NCBI RefSeq assembly: GCF_009928425.1
Contig: NZ_JAABNS010000001.1
Location: 248,001 to 312,000, forward strand
DNA length: 64,000 nt
Direction of reading: 5' to 3'
Origin: Pseudarthrobacter sp. ATCC 49987
GTDB taxonomy: Bacteria; Actinomycetota; Actinomycetes; Actinomycetales; Micrococcaceae
Under the pieces are notes generated by a model. The model worked only from the letters and a program-made list of their open reading frames with translations, had not been told where the DNA came from and did no database searches. Both the position numbers and the translations under genes were made by a program. Every line of letters starts with the position of its first letter. Within the stretch, counting starts at the first letter, position 1. Below are positions 1 through 8,468 of the stretch, piece after piece.

Positions 1-1
1 C

Positions 2-2257
2 GCGATCATCCCCGCCGACATGCGGCTGCTGAGTGCGAAGGACCTGCTCTGCGATGAAAGCATCCTGACCGGGGAATCCATGCCGGTCAGCAAGGACCCC
101 GCGCCCGTCCCCGGCGCGGCGGCGCTGGGGGACCTGACGTCGTGCCTGTTCATGGGCACGGTGATCCAGGCCGGCAACTGCACCGGTCTGGTGGTCGCCA
201 CCGGCGGCCGGGCCGAATTCGGCCGGATCGCCCTGGGACTCGGGGAGCGCCAGCCCCAGACCGAATTCCAGCTGGGCCTCCAGCGCTTCTCCTTCCTGCT
301 GCTCCAGGTGGCGATCGGCCTCACCTCCCTGATCTTTATCGCCAACCTGCTGCTGCAGCGGCCCGTCATTGAGTCGCTGCTGTTCTCGCTCGCGATCGCC
401 GTCGGGATCACACCGCAGCTGCTGCCCGCCATCGTCAGCACAAGCCTGGCCACGGGAACCCGGCAGCTGGCTAAGCGCAAGGTCCTGGTCAAACGGCTGG
501 TCTGCATTGAGGACCTCGGCGACATGGATGTTCTGGTGACGGACAAGACCGGGACGCTGACGGAGGGCCGGATCAGCTTCACGTCAGCCCTGCCTGCCGG
601 GCCCGGCATCTCCGCCGGCGAACTGCTGACCCTGGGGCTCCTTGCCACCGAAGCCGACTACGTGGAATCCCAGGCATCCCCGGTGGGCCTGAACCCTCTG
701 GACGCCGCGCTGTGGGCATCCGCCGCCGCGGCCGCCTTCGCGCCCGCCCGGTATGAGCGCCTCGACGTCATCGACTTCGACCATCTGCGGCGGCGGACCA
801 GCGTGCTGGTCAGCGAGGCGGGCGCCGCGGCCCGCATGGTCACCAAGGGGTCACCTGAAGATGTCCTGGCGCTCTGCGGAGCCACACCGGCCAGCGTCCA
901 GGCGATGCTGGACGAACAATTCGACGCCGGATCCCGGGTGGTTGCCGTCGCGACCCGGGCGGCCGATGGCCTGACGGCGATCGGGCCCGCCGACGAAAAA
1001 GACCTGGTCCTCGCAGGGTTCCTGATCTTCCTGGACCGGCCCAAGGCCACCGCACGCGCCTCCCTGGACCGGCTCGAGGAGCTCGGCATCACGGTCAAGA
1101 TTGCCACGGGGGACAACGCGAAAGTGGCCGAAAAGGTCTGTGACGAACTCGGGGTGCTCTCCGGCGGAACACTGACCGGCGCCACGGTCGAGGCCATGTC
1201 CGATGCGGAACTGGCCGCCGCGGCGCGTGAGGCCAGCATCTTCGCCCGCGTCTCGCCCGAACAGAAGGCCCGGATCATCAGGCTGCTGCGGCAGAGCGGC
1301 GGGTCCGTCGGGTTCATGGGCGACGGCGTCAACGACGCACTGGCGCTGCACGCCGCGGACATCGGCATCTCGGTCGACAGCGCCACCGACGTCGCCAAGG
1401 ATGCCGCCGACGTCGTGCTGCTGGACAAGGACCTGGGCGTCCTGGCCGAAGGCGTGATGGAGGGCCGGCGGATCTTCGCCAACACCATCAAATACGTCCT
1501 GATGGGCACGTCCAGCAACTTCGGCAACATGTTCAGCGCCGCCACGGCCTCCGTGGTCCTGAGCTTCCTGCCGATGCTGCCGGGACAGATCCTGCTGAAC
1601 AACCTGCTCTATGACGCCGGCCAGCTCGCCATCCCGGGGGACCGGGTGGACAAGGAACAGCTCCTGGCGCCATCTCACTGGGACATCGGTTTCATCCGGC
1701 GCTTTATGTTCCTTTTCGGCCCGATCAGCTCACTGTTCGATTTCGCCACGTTCGCCCTGATGCTGTTCGCCTTCGATGCTGTTCCGGGCGAATTCCGGGC
1801 CGGCTGGTTCATCGAGTCGATCGTCACGCAGACGCTGATCATCTTCGTCATCCGGACCCGGCGGGTGCCCTTCTTCCGCAGCCGGCCGTCGCTGGGCCTG
1901 GTCGGCGCGTCCCTGGGCGTAGTGGCCCTCGGCGTCTACCTGCCGCTCTCGCCGCTGGCCGGTGTGCTTGGCTTCGATCCGCTGCCGGTCCCGTTCTTCC
2001 TCGCCCTGCTGGGGATGGGCGCGGTGTACCTGGTGCTGGTTGAACTGGCCAAGCTCTGGTTCTACGCCCGCGCCGCGCAGCAGCCTGTCCCGCTGCGGCC
2101 CCGGGCGGTCCCGCGGCGCGGCACGACGCACCACATCGCGCGCCGTGCCGCGCGGTTCAGCACGGCGAAGGCCGGCCCGTTGCTCCACAACCGGGGACCG
2201 GGGCGGCGGCGCGGCCGAATCCGGGCACAAAGGCCCTCACATCCCGGGGGCTCCTGA
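2..2257 (+). CDS. mgtA: Magnesium-translocating P-type ATPase (3' part)
   Basis: Inner-membrane P-type ATPase of the MgtA/MgtB family (P3B), expected to drive Mg2+ uptake. The reading frame is open from base 2, so the N-terminus and the first membrane helices lie outside the window; 751 residues are visible out of a usual ~900. The actuator motif TGES, the phosphorylation loop DKTGTLTEG (near base 542) and the hinge GDGVNDA (near base 1320) are all present. The family-typical stretch NNLLYDAGQLAIPGDRVDKE around 1600-1655 separates it from Ca2+ or heavy-metal ATPases. Several hydrophobic segments follow. After the last helix (about base 2080) there is an odd Arg/Pro/Gly-rich tail of about 55 residues with no obvious function. 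Confidence 0.93.
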   Translation, partial: AIIPADMRLLSAKDLLCDESILTGESMPVSKDPAPVPGAAALGDLTSCLFMGTVIQAGNCTGLVVATGGRAEFGRIALGLGERQPQTEFQLGLQRFSFLLLQVAIGLTSLIFIANLLLQRPVIESLLFSLAIAVGITPQLLPAIVSTSLATGTRQLAKRKVLVKRLVCIEDLGDMDVLVTDKTGTLTEGRISFTSALPAGPGISAGELLTLGLLATEADYVESQASPVGLNPLDAALWASAAAAAFAPARYERLDVIDFDHLRRRTSVLVSEAGAAARMVTKGSPEDVLALCGATPASVQAMLDEQFDAGSRVVAVATRAADGLTAIGPADEKDLVLAGFLIFLDRPKATARASLDRLEELGITVKIATGDNAKVAEKVCDELGVLSGGTLTGATVEAMSDAELAAAAREASIFARVSPEQKARIIRLLRQSGGSVGFMGDGVNDALALHAADIGISVDSATDVAKDAADVVLLDKDLGVLAEGVMEGRRIFANTIKYVLMGTSSNFGNMFSAATASVVLSFLPMLPGQILLNNLLYDAGQLAIPGDRVDKEQLLAPSHWDIGFIRRFMFLFGPISSLFDFATFALMLFAFDAVPGEFRAGWFIESIVTQTLIIFVIRTRRVPFFRSRPSLGLVGASLGVVALGVYLPLSPLAGVLGFDPLPVPFFLALLGMGAVYLVLVELAKLWFYARAAQQPVPLRPRAVPRRGTTHHIARRAARFSTAKAGPLLHNRGPGRRRGRIRAQRPSHPGGS

Positions 2258-2357
2258 CCGATAGTGGGAGGGAGCGGCCAACTGGTCAATTTCCCAGCCT
2301 GCGGAGCGCACGCCTGGATGAGACCCCGGCCGACGTCCCGATTGGAAAGCCATACTG

Positions 2358-3710
2358 ATGAGCATCTTCGAAGACAGGGTCGACGCCGGCCGGCAACTGG
2401 GAAGGCGGCTCGCGGACCTGCGGGGCCAGGACATCGTGGTCCTCGGTCTGCCCCGCGGCGGAGTCCCTGTCGCCTTCGAAGTCGCCGCCGCCCTCGACGC
2501 GCCGCTGGACGTGATCGTGGTGCGGAAGCTGGGTCTTCCGTACCAGCCGGAGCTCGCCATGGGCGCCATCGGCGAGGGTGGCGCCCGGGTGCTCGAAGAA
2601 CACGTGCTGGCCCAGGCCCGGGTCAGTGACGCTGAGCTGCAGGCCGTCGAAGACCACGAACGCGCCGTGCTGGAGAACAGGGTGGCCCGTTTCCGGAAGG
2701 GCCGGACCCGGCAGGATCTCACCGGGCGCATCGCGGTGATCGTCGACGACGGGATCGCCACCGGATCCACCGCCAGGGTCGCCTGCCGGATCGCCCGGAA
2801 GCTCGGCGCCGCCAGGGTCATCCTGGCCGTTCCGGTCGCCCCTGCCGACACTCTCAGGAGCCTGACCGAGCCCGACGAAGTCGTCTGCCTCGCCACGCCG
2901 CACCAGTTCTCCGCGGTTGGCTACCACTACCGCGATTTCTCCCCCACCGAAGACGACGAGGTGGTCCAACTCCTCGACGCCGCGGCCAAGCGCCTGCAGA
3001 ACTCGCCGCAGACGTCCCGGAAGCCGGCCGCGGCCAGCGCGCAGGACGCCGCCGAGTTCGATGAGGAGGTCGAAATCCCGTCACGCGGGGTGCGCCTCCA
3101 GGGCCAACTGCACCTGCCGGTCCCTGCCCGGGCCGTGGTTCTGTTCGCGCACGGCAGCGGCAGCAGCAGGCACAGCCCGCGGAACAGGTACGTGGCGGGG
3201 GTCCTGCAGCAGGCGGGGCTCGGAACCCTGCTGCTGGACCTGCTGACACCGGCGGAGGAACGGAACCGCGCCAACGTCTTCGACATCGAACTTTTGGCAC
3301 GCCGGCTGTCCTCGGCCACGGACTGGCTCGCCACCCGGCAGGACACGTCCTCCTGCGCCATTGGCTATTTCGGAGCCAGCACGGGTGCCGGGGCCGCGCT
3401 CTGGGCCGCCTCCGAGCCAACCGCCCGGATCGACGCCGTCGTCTCCCGCGGCGGCCGCCCCGACCTGGCCGGACCCCGGCTCTCCGCCGTCCGGGCGCCC
3501 ACGCTCCTCATTGTCGGCAGCTACGACTACGAGGTGCTGGAACTCAACCGCAAGGCGAAGTCCATGATGCGCTGCCCCAACCAGCTGGCCGTCGTCCAGG
3601 GCGCCACCCATCTCTTTGAAGAACCCGGTACGCTGGCGGCGGCTGCCATCCTCGCCCGGGACTGGTTCGTCGACTACCTGCTGCAGGCCGAAACCAATCC
3701 CCAGGAGTAA
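2358..3710 (+). CDS. Phosphoribosyltransferase fused to an alpha/beta hydrolase
   Basis: A 450-residue two-domain protein. Residues 1-215 are a type I phosphoribosyltransferase fold with a clear PRPP loop, VIVDDGIATGST (residues about 126-137). Residues about 230-445 are an alpha/beta hydrolase of the dienelactone-hydrolase type with nucleophile elbow GASTG (Ser near 339), a following Asp in SYDYEVLE and a terminal His in GATHLFEE (near 416). The ATG at 2358 directly begins the PRTase fold. The next gene follows after 4 bases, suggesting co-transcription. Domain calls are firm; substrates of either domain are unknown, and the hydrolase half could act on an ester or peptide rather than a nucleotide product. 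Confidence 0.85.
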   Translation: MSIFEDRVDAGRQLGRRLADLRGQDIVVLGLPRGGVPVAFEVAAALDAPLDVIVVRKLGLPYQPELAMGAIGEGGARVLEEHVLAQARVSDAELQAVEDHERAVLENRVARFRKGRTRQDLTGRIAVIVDDGIATGSTARVACRIARKLGAARVILAVPVAPADTLRSLTEPDEVVCLATPHQFSAVGYHYRDFSPTEDDEVVQLLDAAAKRLQNSPQTSRKPAAASAQDAAEFDEEVEIPSRGVRLQGQLHLPVPARAVVLFAHGSGSSRHSPRNRYVAGVLQQAGLGTLLLDLLTPAEERNRANVFDIELLARRLSSATDWLATRQDTSSCAIGYFGASTGAGAALWAASEPTARIDAVVSRGGRPDLAGPRLSAVRAPTLLIVGSYDYEVLELNRKAKSMMRCPNQLAVVQGATHLFEEPGTLAAAAILARDWFVDYLLQAETNPQE

Positions 3711-3714
3711 CAGC

Positions 3715-4128
3715 ATGAGCTACACCTACACCGCCGTCGTCCCGCTGAACTGGGAGGACGCCGTCGCGAAGACGCGCGCGGCGCTCGCCGCCCAGGGCTT
3801 CGGGATACTCTCGGAAATTGATGTGCGTGCCACCTTTGCCGCCAAACTCGGCGAGGACGCCGCGGAAGCCCTGGGAGACTACGTCATCCTCGGTGCCTGC
3901 AATCCGATGCTCGCCAGCAGGGCATTGGCCGCCGAGCCGGAAATGGGGGCGCTCCTGCCCTGCAACGTGGTGGTGCGCCGCGGGACCGGGGCCACCGCGA
4001 CGACGGTCCATGCCATCGACCCGCAAACCATGGTCCAGCTCAGCGGCGCCCCTGCGGTCCGCGAGGTGGCGGAGGACGCCGGCACCCGCCTGCGCGCTGC
4101 CATGGCCGAACTGGCCGCGGCGGACTGA
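3715..4128 (+). CDS. DUF302 domain protein
   Basis: A 137-residue soluble protein matching the DUF302 family: an N-terminal strand-helix segment (YTYTAVVPLNWEDAVAKTR), the conserved GFGILSEIDV block and the ACNPMLASRAL segment. DUF302 proteins have no established reaction; they often sit beside redox or metal-stress genes. The ATG at 3715 lies 4 bases after the stop of the PRTase-hydrolase fusion, so the two are probably one transcript. A longer in-frame reading from 3616 only overlaps the upstream gene and was not used. Confidence 0.85.
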   Translation: MSYTYTAVVPLNWEDAVAKTRAALAAQGFGILSEIDVRATFAAKLGEDAAEALGDYVILGACNPMLASRALAAEPEMGALLPCNVVVRRGTGATATTVHAIDPQTMVQLSGAPAVREVAEDAGTRLRAAMAELAAAD

Positions 4129-4132
4129 TCGG

Positions 4133-4864
4133 TCAGGCCCCGTGCACCTTGTGGGGGCCGCCGGCCCGGTGGCGGTAGGCGTAGACCAGCAGCGCCACAC
4201 CGGCGATCACCAGGAGCACCGGGACGAAGAACTCGCTTGCGGTGAGCAGCGCTGTGGCCTGCACCGCGAAGATGAGCCCCAGCACGGCCAGGACCGCAGC
4301 CGGAATCAGCGGCCACTTCATCCGTGATGGCTCCGCAGCCCCGGGCTGGCCGGACAGGGCTGCCGGCTGGCCCGGACCGGGAGCGGTGCGGATGGGAACG
4401 AGGGAAAGCGCCGCGAACGTGGCGGCCAGGCCCAGGAACAGGACGGCGGCAACCGGCATGCCTTCCCAGTTCTCCGGGAGGGCCACCACGAGGGCAAGCG
4501 TCAGCATCACGCCGCAGGGGATCAGCGCCCACCAGTTGGAGCGTTCGCGCACGTACACCGCGCCGAAGCCCGCGCCCATAAACAGGAACAGGAAGGAGCC
4601 GGCCCAGTACGCCGCGGGGCCCGGCCAGAGCTGGGTGATCACGATGACCGCCGCCAGGCCCAGGAACACGGAACCTGGAATAGCGGCCCACCAGTTGTCC
4701 CGGCTGCGGAAAAACACGGTGATGAAGCCGGTCCCGGCCGCTGCGAAAATCAACGGCCACACGAGGACCGCGCTGTTGAGGATCCCGAGCAGGTCCAGCA
4801 GCAGGAGGACACCGGCCGCCATCAATGCGATGCCGGCGATGATGCTTGTTTTTGCCGATTTCAC
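4133..4864 (-). CDS. Multi-pass membrane protein of unknown function
   Basis: A 243-residue, very hydrophobic protein with about eight predicted membrane segments arranged as pairs of short helices, each pair separated by a short basic or tryptophan-containing loop (RSRDNWW, RERSNWW). The two RxRxNWW loops suggest an internal duplication. The GTG start at 4864 is chosen because GGGGAGG lies 6-7 bases upstream; a longer in-frame reading to 5002 lacks hydrophobic character. It resembles LiaF/LiaI-like transmembrane-region proteins by pattern only. It converges on the DUF302 gene with 4 bases between them. Function unknown. Confidence 0.75.
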   Translation of the reverse strand: MKSAKTSIIAGIALMAAGVLLLLDLLGILNSAVLVWPLIFAAAGTGFITVFFRSRDNWWAAIPGSVFLGLAAVIVITQLWPGPAAYWAGSFLFLFMGAGFGAVYVRERSNWWALIPCGVMLTLALVVALPENWEGMPVAAVLFLGLAATFAALSLVPIRTAPGPGQPAALSGQPGAAEPSRMKWPLIPAAVLAVLGLIFAVQATALLTASEFFVPVLLVIAGVALLVYAYRHRAGGPHKVHGA

Positions 4865-4955
4865 CGTTTGCCTCCCCGGAACCCGGCGGGCGGCTGCGGA
4901 CCGCCCCTGAACTTCGAGGCTATTCCGGCGGGGGCCGCGAGGGTAGGGCACAAGG

Positions 4956-5678
4956 TCATGGACGCCGCCTGCGGCCCGGCTGGCGGCCGCGATCCTCGGC
5001 ACGGGACTTGATGCCCAGGAGCATCCGCCGCTCCATGACGAACTGCAGGGGTTCCAGCAGCGGCCTGAGGATCAGCCCCACGGCCAGCGGTGAATAGTCG
5101 TACCGCGTCCGGGACAGGAGCCGCGTGGTGCCGCCGTCGACGGGCTGCAGCACAAACGTCCAGCCGAGCTCCAGCCGGGGGCCAGCGGCTGCACTGCCGG
5201 CCGGGGTGATATTGCCGGTGCGCGGATCCATGGTGCCGCCGAGACCCAGCACGGATCCGGCCTCCATGCGCCGGACCGGGATCCCCATGTCGGGACCCTT
5301 CTTGAAAACCAATGGGATGACATCGCCGACGTCGAGCCGCTGATACTCGGGAAGGATCCGGTCCGCGCTGTGCATGCCGAGGCCCGCGGCGTTCTCCAGC
5401 AGGTCGTAGCTGTACATGCCGCCGCGTCCGGCGCCCAGCTGCACGAGCCACGGCCAGACGCTCGCGGCCGGCGCGTTGACGGTGACGGCCCGCGTGCTCT
5501 GCATCCGGGGCGTCCGGACCAGCTCGTCACCGGGCAGCGGGGCTGAGGACTCCTGGGCAGTCGCACCCCAGCGCAGCATCCGGGGCCGGACAGCGAGGAC
5601 ATAGCCGGCGGCGGCCGCCGCAGCGGCCAAAGCCGCCAGCGGTCCGCGGAGCCGGGAGGAGGCAGCGGACCGGCTCAC
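4956..5678 (-). CDS. SRPBCC-type (START-like) lipid/ligand-binding protein, membrane-anchored
   Basis: A 240-residue protein with one N-terminal hydrophobic anchor (residues about 10-30) followed by a SRPBCC/polyketide-cyclase-like domain: the opening TRAVTVNAPAASVWPWLVQLG motif and later alternating strands (GWTFVLQPVDGGTTRLLSRTRY). Such domains form a deep cavity for hydrophobic ligands. The GTG start at 5678 overlaps the stop of the upstream gene (GTGA), showing translational coupling with the next membrane gene. The C-terminus is Arg-rich. Ligand unknown. Confidence 0.78.
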   Translation of the reverse strand: MSRSAASSRLRGPLAALAAAAAAAGYVLAVRPRMLRWGATAQESSAPLPGDELVRTPRMQSTRAVTVNAPAASVWPWLVQLGAGRGGMYSYDLLENAAGLGMHSADRILPEYQRLDVGDVIPLVFKKGPDMGIPVRRMEAGSVLGLGGTMDPRTGNITPAGSAAAGPRLELGWTFVLQPVDGGTTRLLSRTRYDYSPLAVGLILRPLLEPLQFVMERRMLLGIKSRAEDRGRQPGRRRRP

Positions 5679-6115
5679 CGAACACCGCGTTCCACCGGCT
5701 GGTGCTGCCGTCGCCAATGCGCGACTGCCGACGGGACCAGGAACGCCAGGGCCGGCACGCTCCACAGCCAGAACCCCCAGCCGAAAAGCATCAGTCCCAG
5801 GTGGAATGCGGTCACTCCGGCCCAGCCGACGGTGGCCCACGGCCCGCCCCTGAGCAGCAGGAGGCCGAGGGCAACCTCGCCCAGGGACAGGGCCAGGCCC
5901 CACGCGGCAGGATTTGCCATGAAGACGTCGCGCCAGGCAGCGGTGATGAACGGCAGCAGGGCCCCGTCTGCGAAGTGTCGGTAGAACTCCGGGCCGGCGG
6001 CCACGATCCCGAGGTGGATGCCGCCGGTGAAGAGGAAGAAGCCGCCCACGACCCTTCCCGGCCGTCCGGTGCGCTCCGCGGCCCGGATCCGCTCCGGGGC
6101 CTGCAGCTGAGCCAC
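5675..6115 (-). CDS. Four-helix membrane protein (DoxX-like)
   Basis: A 146-residue protein with four hydrophobic helices, short loops and a basic C-terminal end (AHWRRQHQPVERG). The size and helix count resemble DoxX/DUF-type small membrane proteins, but no diagnostic motif is visible. It sits between the SRPBCC gene (4-base overlap) and the 292-residue membrane gene (5 bases away), so the set is transcribed together on the minus strand. Function unknown. Confidence 0.75.
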   Translation of the reverse strand: MAQLQAPERIRAAERTGRPGRVVGGFFLFTGGIHLGIVAAGPEFYRHFADGALLPFITAAWRDVFMANPAAWGLALSLGEVALGLLLLRGGPWATVGWAGVTAFHLGLMLFGWGFWLWSVPALAFLVPSAVAHWRRQHQPVERGVR

Positions 6116-6120
6116 GGCCC

Positions 6121-6999
6121 CTACCTTTCCGTGCCGGCGCCAGCGCCGGTTTCCGTGGCGGCTTCCGCGGTGAGGGGCCGGCCGGTCCCGTTGCGCCCGG
6201 CCACGCTGCCGGGATTCAGCTCAAGTTTCCACAGGTGCAGCCCTCCCAGCACCAGGAAGAAGGCAGACAGCAGGACCGAGGACCAGAGGGACAACGCGGA
6301 CCCGGGGACGTCGAACAGCGGCTTGAACAGCTCCCCCAGCGCCAGGGAGAAGATCAGCGTGAAGCCGAGCAGGTACAGCGCGGGCATCAACACCAGCCCC
6401 GGCCAGCGGCTGCGGAATGTCAGGACGGCGAGGATGAGGAACGCCGGCATGATGAAGCACAAGTCAAGGATGAAAACGGAGTAGAGCGAATCGATTTGGT
6501 CGCCGTTCCGCATCAGCGGCAGCAGCATGGCAATCCACAGCGGATAGAAGATGAGCGGCTGGAGGAGCGCGCCTGAGGCGGACAGCACCCGGATGCCTTT
6601 TGGCAGCCGTGCCCGCATCGGCCCCTCCGCCCGGAGCTCCACCGCCGTGTAGACCGTCCCCCAGAAGGACAAGGCGAAGACGGCAAGGTACACGAGGTAG
6701 AAGCCGTTGTAGGTCCGCTCAATGGAGTAGATTCCATAGGCGTAGAACAGGTAGCCCAGGATTCCCAGCGCCACGAGCTGTACCTTGGGTTGGCCCCGGC
6801 GCACGGTTACTGCCAGGACCAGCAGGGCAATGCCGGCCACGGCGGACATCAGGTCCTGGGACACTGCGCCGGGAAGCAGGTCCGCTGCCACGACGCCCCG
6901 GTAGATGTCCGGGAACAGCAGCCCCGTCAGTGCGGCGGGGAGGGTCAGCGCACCGGTGAGCAGCCAGAGGGCCCGCACCGGCCACGGGCTGCGGTTCAT
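6121..6999 (-). CDS. Multi-pass membrane protein of unknown function
   Basis: A 292-residue integral membrane protein with about eight predicted helices and a polar 30-residue C-terminal tail rich in Gly, Thr and Ala. I do not recognise the family. Its ATG overlaps the stop of the universal stress protein gene by 4 bases (ATGA), and the next gene starts 5 bases after its own stop. It is therefore the second gene of a four- or five-gene minus-strand operon (7460 to 4956 or 4133). The context suggests a stress- or envelope-related role, which is inference only. Confidence 0.75.
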   Translation of the reverse strand: MNRSPWPVRALWLLTGALTLPAALTGLLFPDIYRGVVAADLLPGAVSQDLMSAVAGIALLVLAVTVRRGQPKVQLVALGILGYLFYAYGIYSIERTYNGFYLVYLAVFALSFWGTVYTAVELRAEGPMRARLPKGIRVLSASGALLQPLIFYPLWIAMLLPLMRNGDQIDSLYSVFILDLCFIMPAFLILAVLTFRSRWPGLVLMPALYLLGFTLIFSLALGELFKPLFDVPGSALSLWSSVLLSAFFLVLGGLHLWKLELNPGSVAGRNGTGRPLTAEAATETGAGAGTER

Positions 7000-7460
7000 T
7001 CCCTCGCCTGGTGTTTGTCCGGGTTATCGCCGACCACCAGCACCGGGCAGTGTGCATGGGCCACGCAGGCACCGCTGACCGATCCCATGACCTGGGCGAG
7101 GAAGCCGCCGCGGCCGCGCCGGCCGACCACCAGAAGCTGGGCGTCCCGGCTCTCCTGCACGAGGACTTTGGCCGGAGGGCCGAACTTCACGGTCCGGGTC
7201 AGGCCTTCCGGGATGTCACCGCCGAAGGCACGTTCGAGGGATTCGTCGACGAGCCGTTTGGCCGTCTCTTCCAGCTGGGTGGTGGTGGGGGAGCTCTCTT
7301 CGGGCAGGTGGGAGGCCAGGAAAAGATCCGACGTGCCCAGGCATGTGACGACCTCCAGGGGCGCGTCAAGGCTCCTGGCCATGCGTCCGGCGAGCCGGAG
7401 CGCCGTCGTCGAGAAATCCGAACCGTCCACGCCCACGACTATCCGCTGATCAGCGTTCAT
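6996..7460 (-). CDS. Universal stress protein (UspA family)
   Basis: A 154-residue single-domain Usp. It opens with the family signature RIVVGVDGSDFST and carries the ATP-binding C-terminal motif as VVGRRGRGGFLAQVMGSVS (G-2x-G-9x-G-S type), so it probably binds ATP. The start used is the ATG at 7460 that places VGVDGS at the usual position; a longer reading to 7502 adds only an unrelated leader. It heads the minus-strand membrane-protein operon, its stop overlapping the next start by 4 bases. Confidence 0.9.
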   Translation of the reverse strand: MNADQRIVVGVDGSDFSTTALRLAGRMARSLDAPLEVVTCLGTSDLFLASHLPEESSPTTTQLEETAKRLVDESLERAFGGDIPEGLTRTVKFGPPAKVLVQESRDAQLLVVGRRGRGGFLAQVMGSVSGACVAHAHCPVLVVGDNPDKHQARE

Positions 7461-7585
7461 TGCCCCAGCCTGCCCGGCCCGCCCCGGCGCGCCTAGGGCC
7501 AAAAGTCACGCGGGGGTGTGCACGGTCCCCGGGCACCTCTAGGGTGGAACAAATCCCACATCGCCCCACAATGCGAGGAGTACTG

Positions 7586-8458
7586 ATGAGAGTTGCTGTT
7601 ACCGGAGGAAGCGGAAAGCTCGGCCGTAGCGTCGTGCGGCGGTTGGGCGAGGACGGCCACGAGGTCACCAACCTCGACCGCACCGGCACGCGGGGGCGCG
7701 GGTTCACCGAGGTGGACCTGCGCAACTACGGCCAGGTGGTGGACGTGCTCCTGGGGCTTGAGGACCGGCACGCAGGGTTCGATGCGGTGGTGCACCTGGC
7801 CGCGATCCCGGCCCCCGGCCACGCCCCGGACGCCGCGACTTTCGAGAACAACATGCTGGCCACGTACAACGTGTTCCAGGCGGCCCGCCGGGCCGGGATC
7901 AAGAAGATTGTCTACGCCTCCAGCGAGACGGTGCTGGGACTGCCGTTCGACGTCGACCCTCCCTATATCCCGGTGGACGAGAAATACCCCGCCAGGCCGG
8001 AAAGCACGTACTCTCTGGTCAAGCACCTCGAGGAGCAGATGGCGATCGAGCTCACCCGCTGGGACCCGGAGCTCAGCATCACCGGGCTGCGCTTCTCCAA
8101 CGTGATGGATCCGGAGGACTACGAGGAGTTCCCCGGTTTCGATGCCGACGCAAAGCTGCGCAAGTGGAATCTCTGGGGCTACATCGACGGCAGGGACGGG
8201 GCACAGGCTGTGGCCCGCGCCCTTGAGCACGGCACGCCGGGGTTCGAGGCGTTCATCATCGCCAACCCGGACACCGTGATGAGCCGTTCCAGCGCCAGCC
8301 TGGCTGCGGAAGTTTTCCCGGACGTGCCCGTCGTCAAAGAGCTCGGTGAGCACGAAACGCTGCTCTCGATTGACAAGGCCATACGCCTCCTGGGCTACGC
8401 GCCGGAGCACAGCTGGCGGAACTACCACCCGCTGCGCACCACTCCCACCGAAGACTGA
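7586..8458 (+). CDS. NAD-dependent epimerase/dehydratase (extended SDR)
   Basis: A 290-residue Rossmann-fold oxidoreductase of the extended SDR type. The nucleotide-binding glycine motif TGGSGKLG begins at residue 6; the active-site pair is YSLVK (Tyr-x3-Lys), preceded by the catalytic Ser in YASSETV. The ATG at 7586 follows GAGGAGT closely. The next gene, an aldo/keto reductase, begins 10 bases downstream, so the pair is likely co-transcribed and may act on the same sugar or aldehyde. The exact substrate is not visible. Confidence 0.88.
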   Translation: MRVAVTGGSGKLGRSVVRRLGEDGHEVTNLDRTGTRGRGFTEVDLRNYGQVVDVLLGLEDRHAGFDAVVHLAAIPAPGHAPDAATFENNMLATYNVFQAARRAGIKKIVYASSETVLGLPFDVDPPYIPVDEKYPARPESTYSLVKHLEEQMAIELTRWDPELSITGLRFSNVMDPEDYEEFPGFDADAKLRKWNLWGYIDGRDGAQAVARALEHGTPGFEAFIIANPDTVMSRSSASLAAEVFPDVPVVKELGEHETLLSIDKAIRLLGYAPEHSWRNYHPLRTTPTED

Positions 8459-8468
8459 GAAGAGTCCC

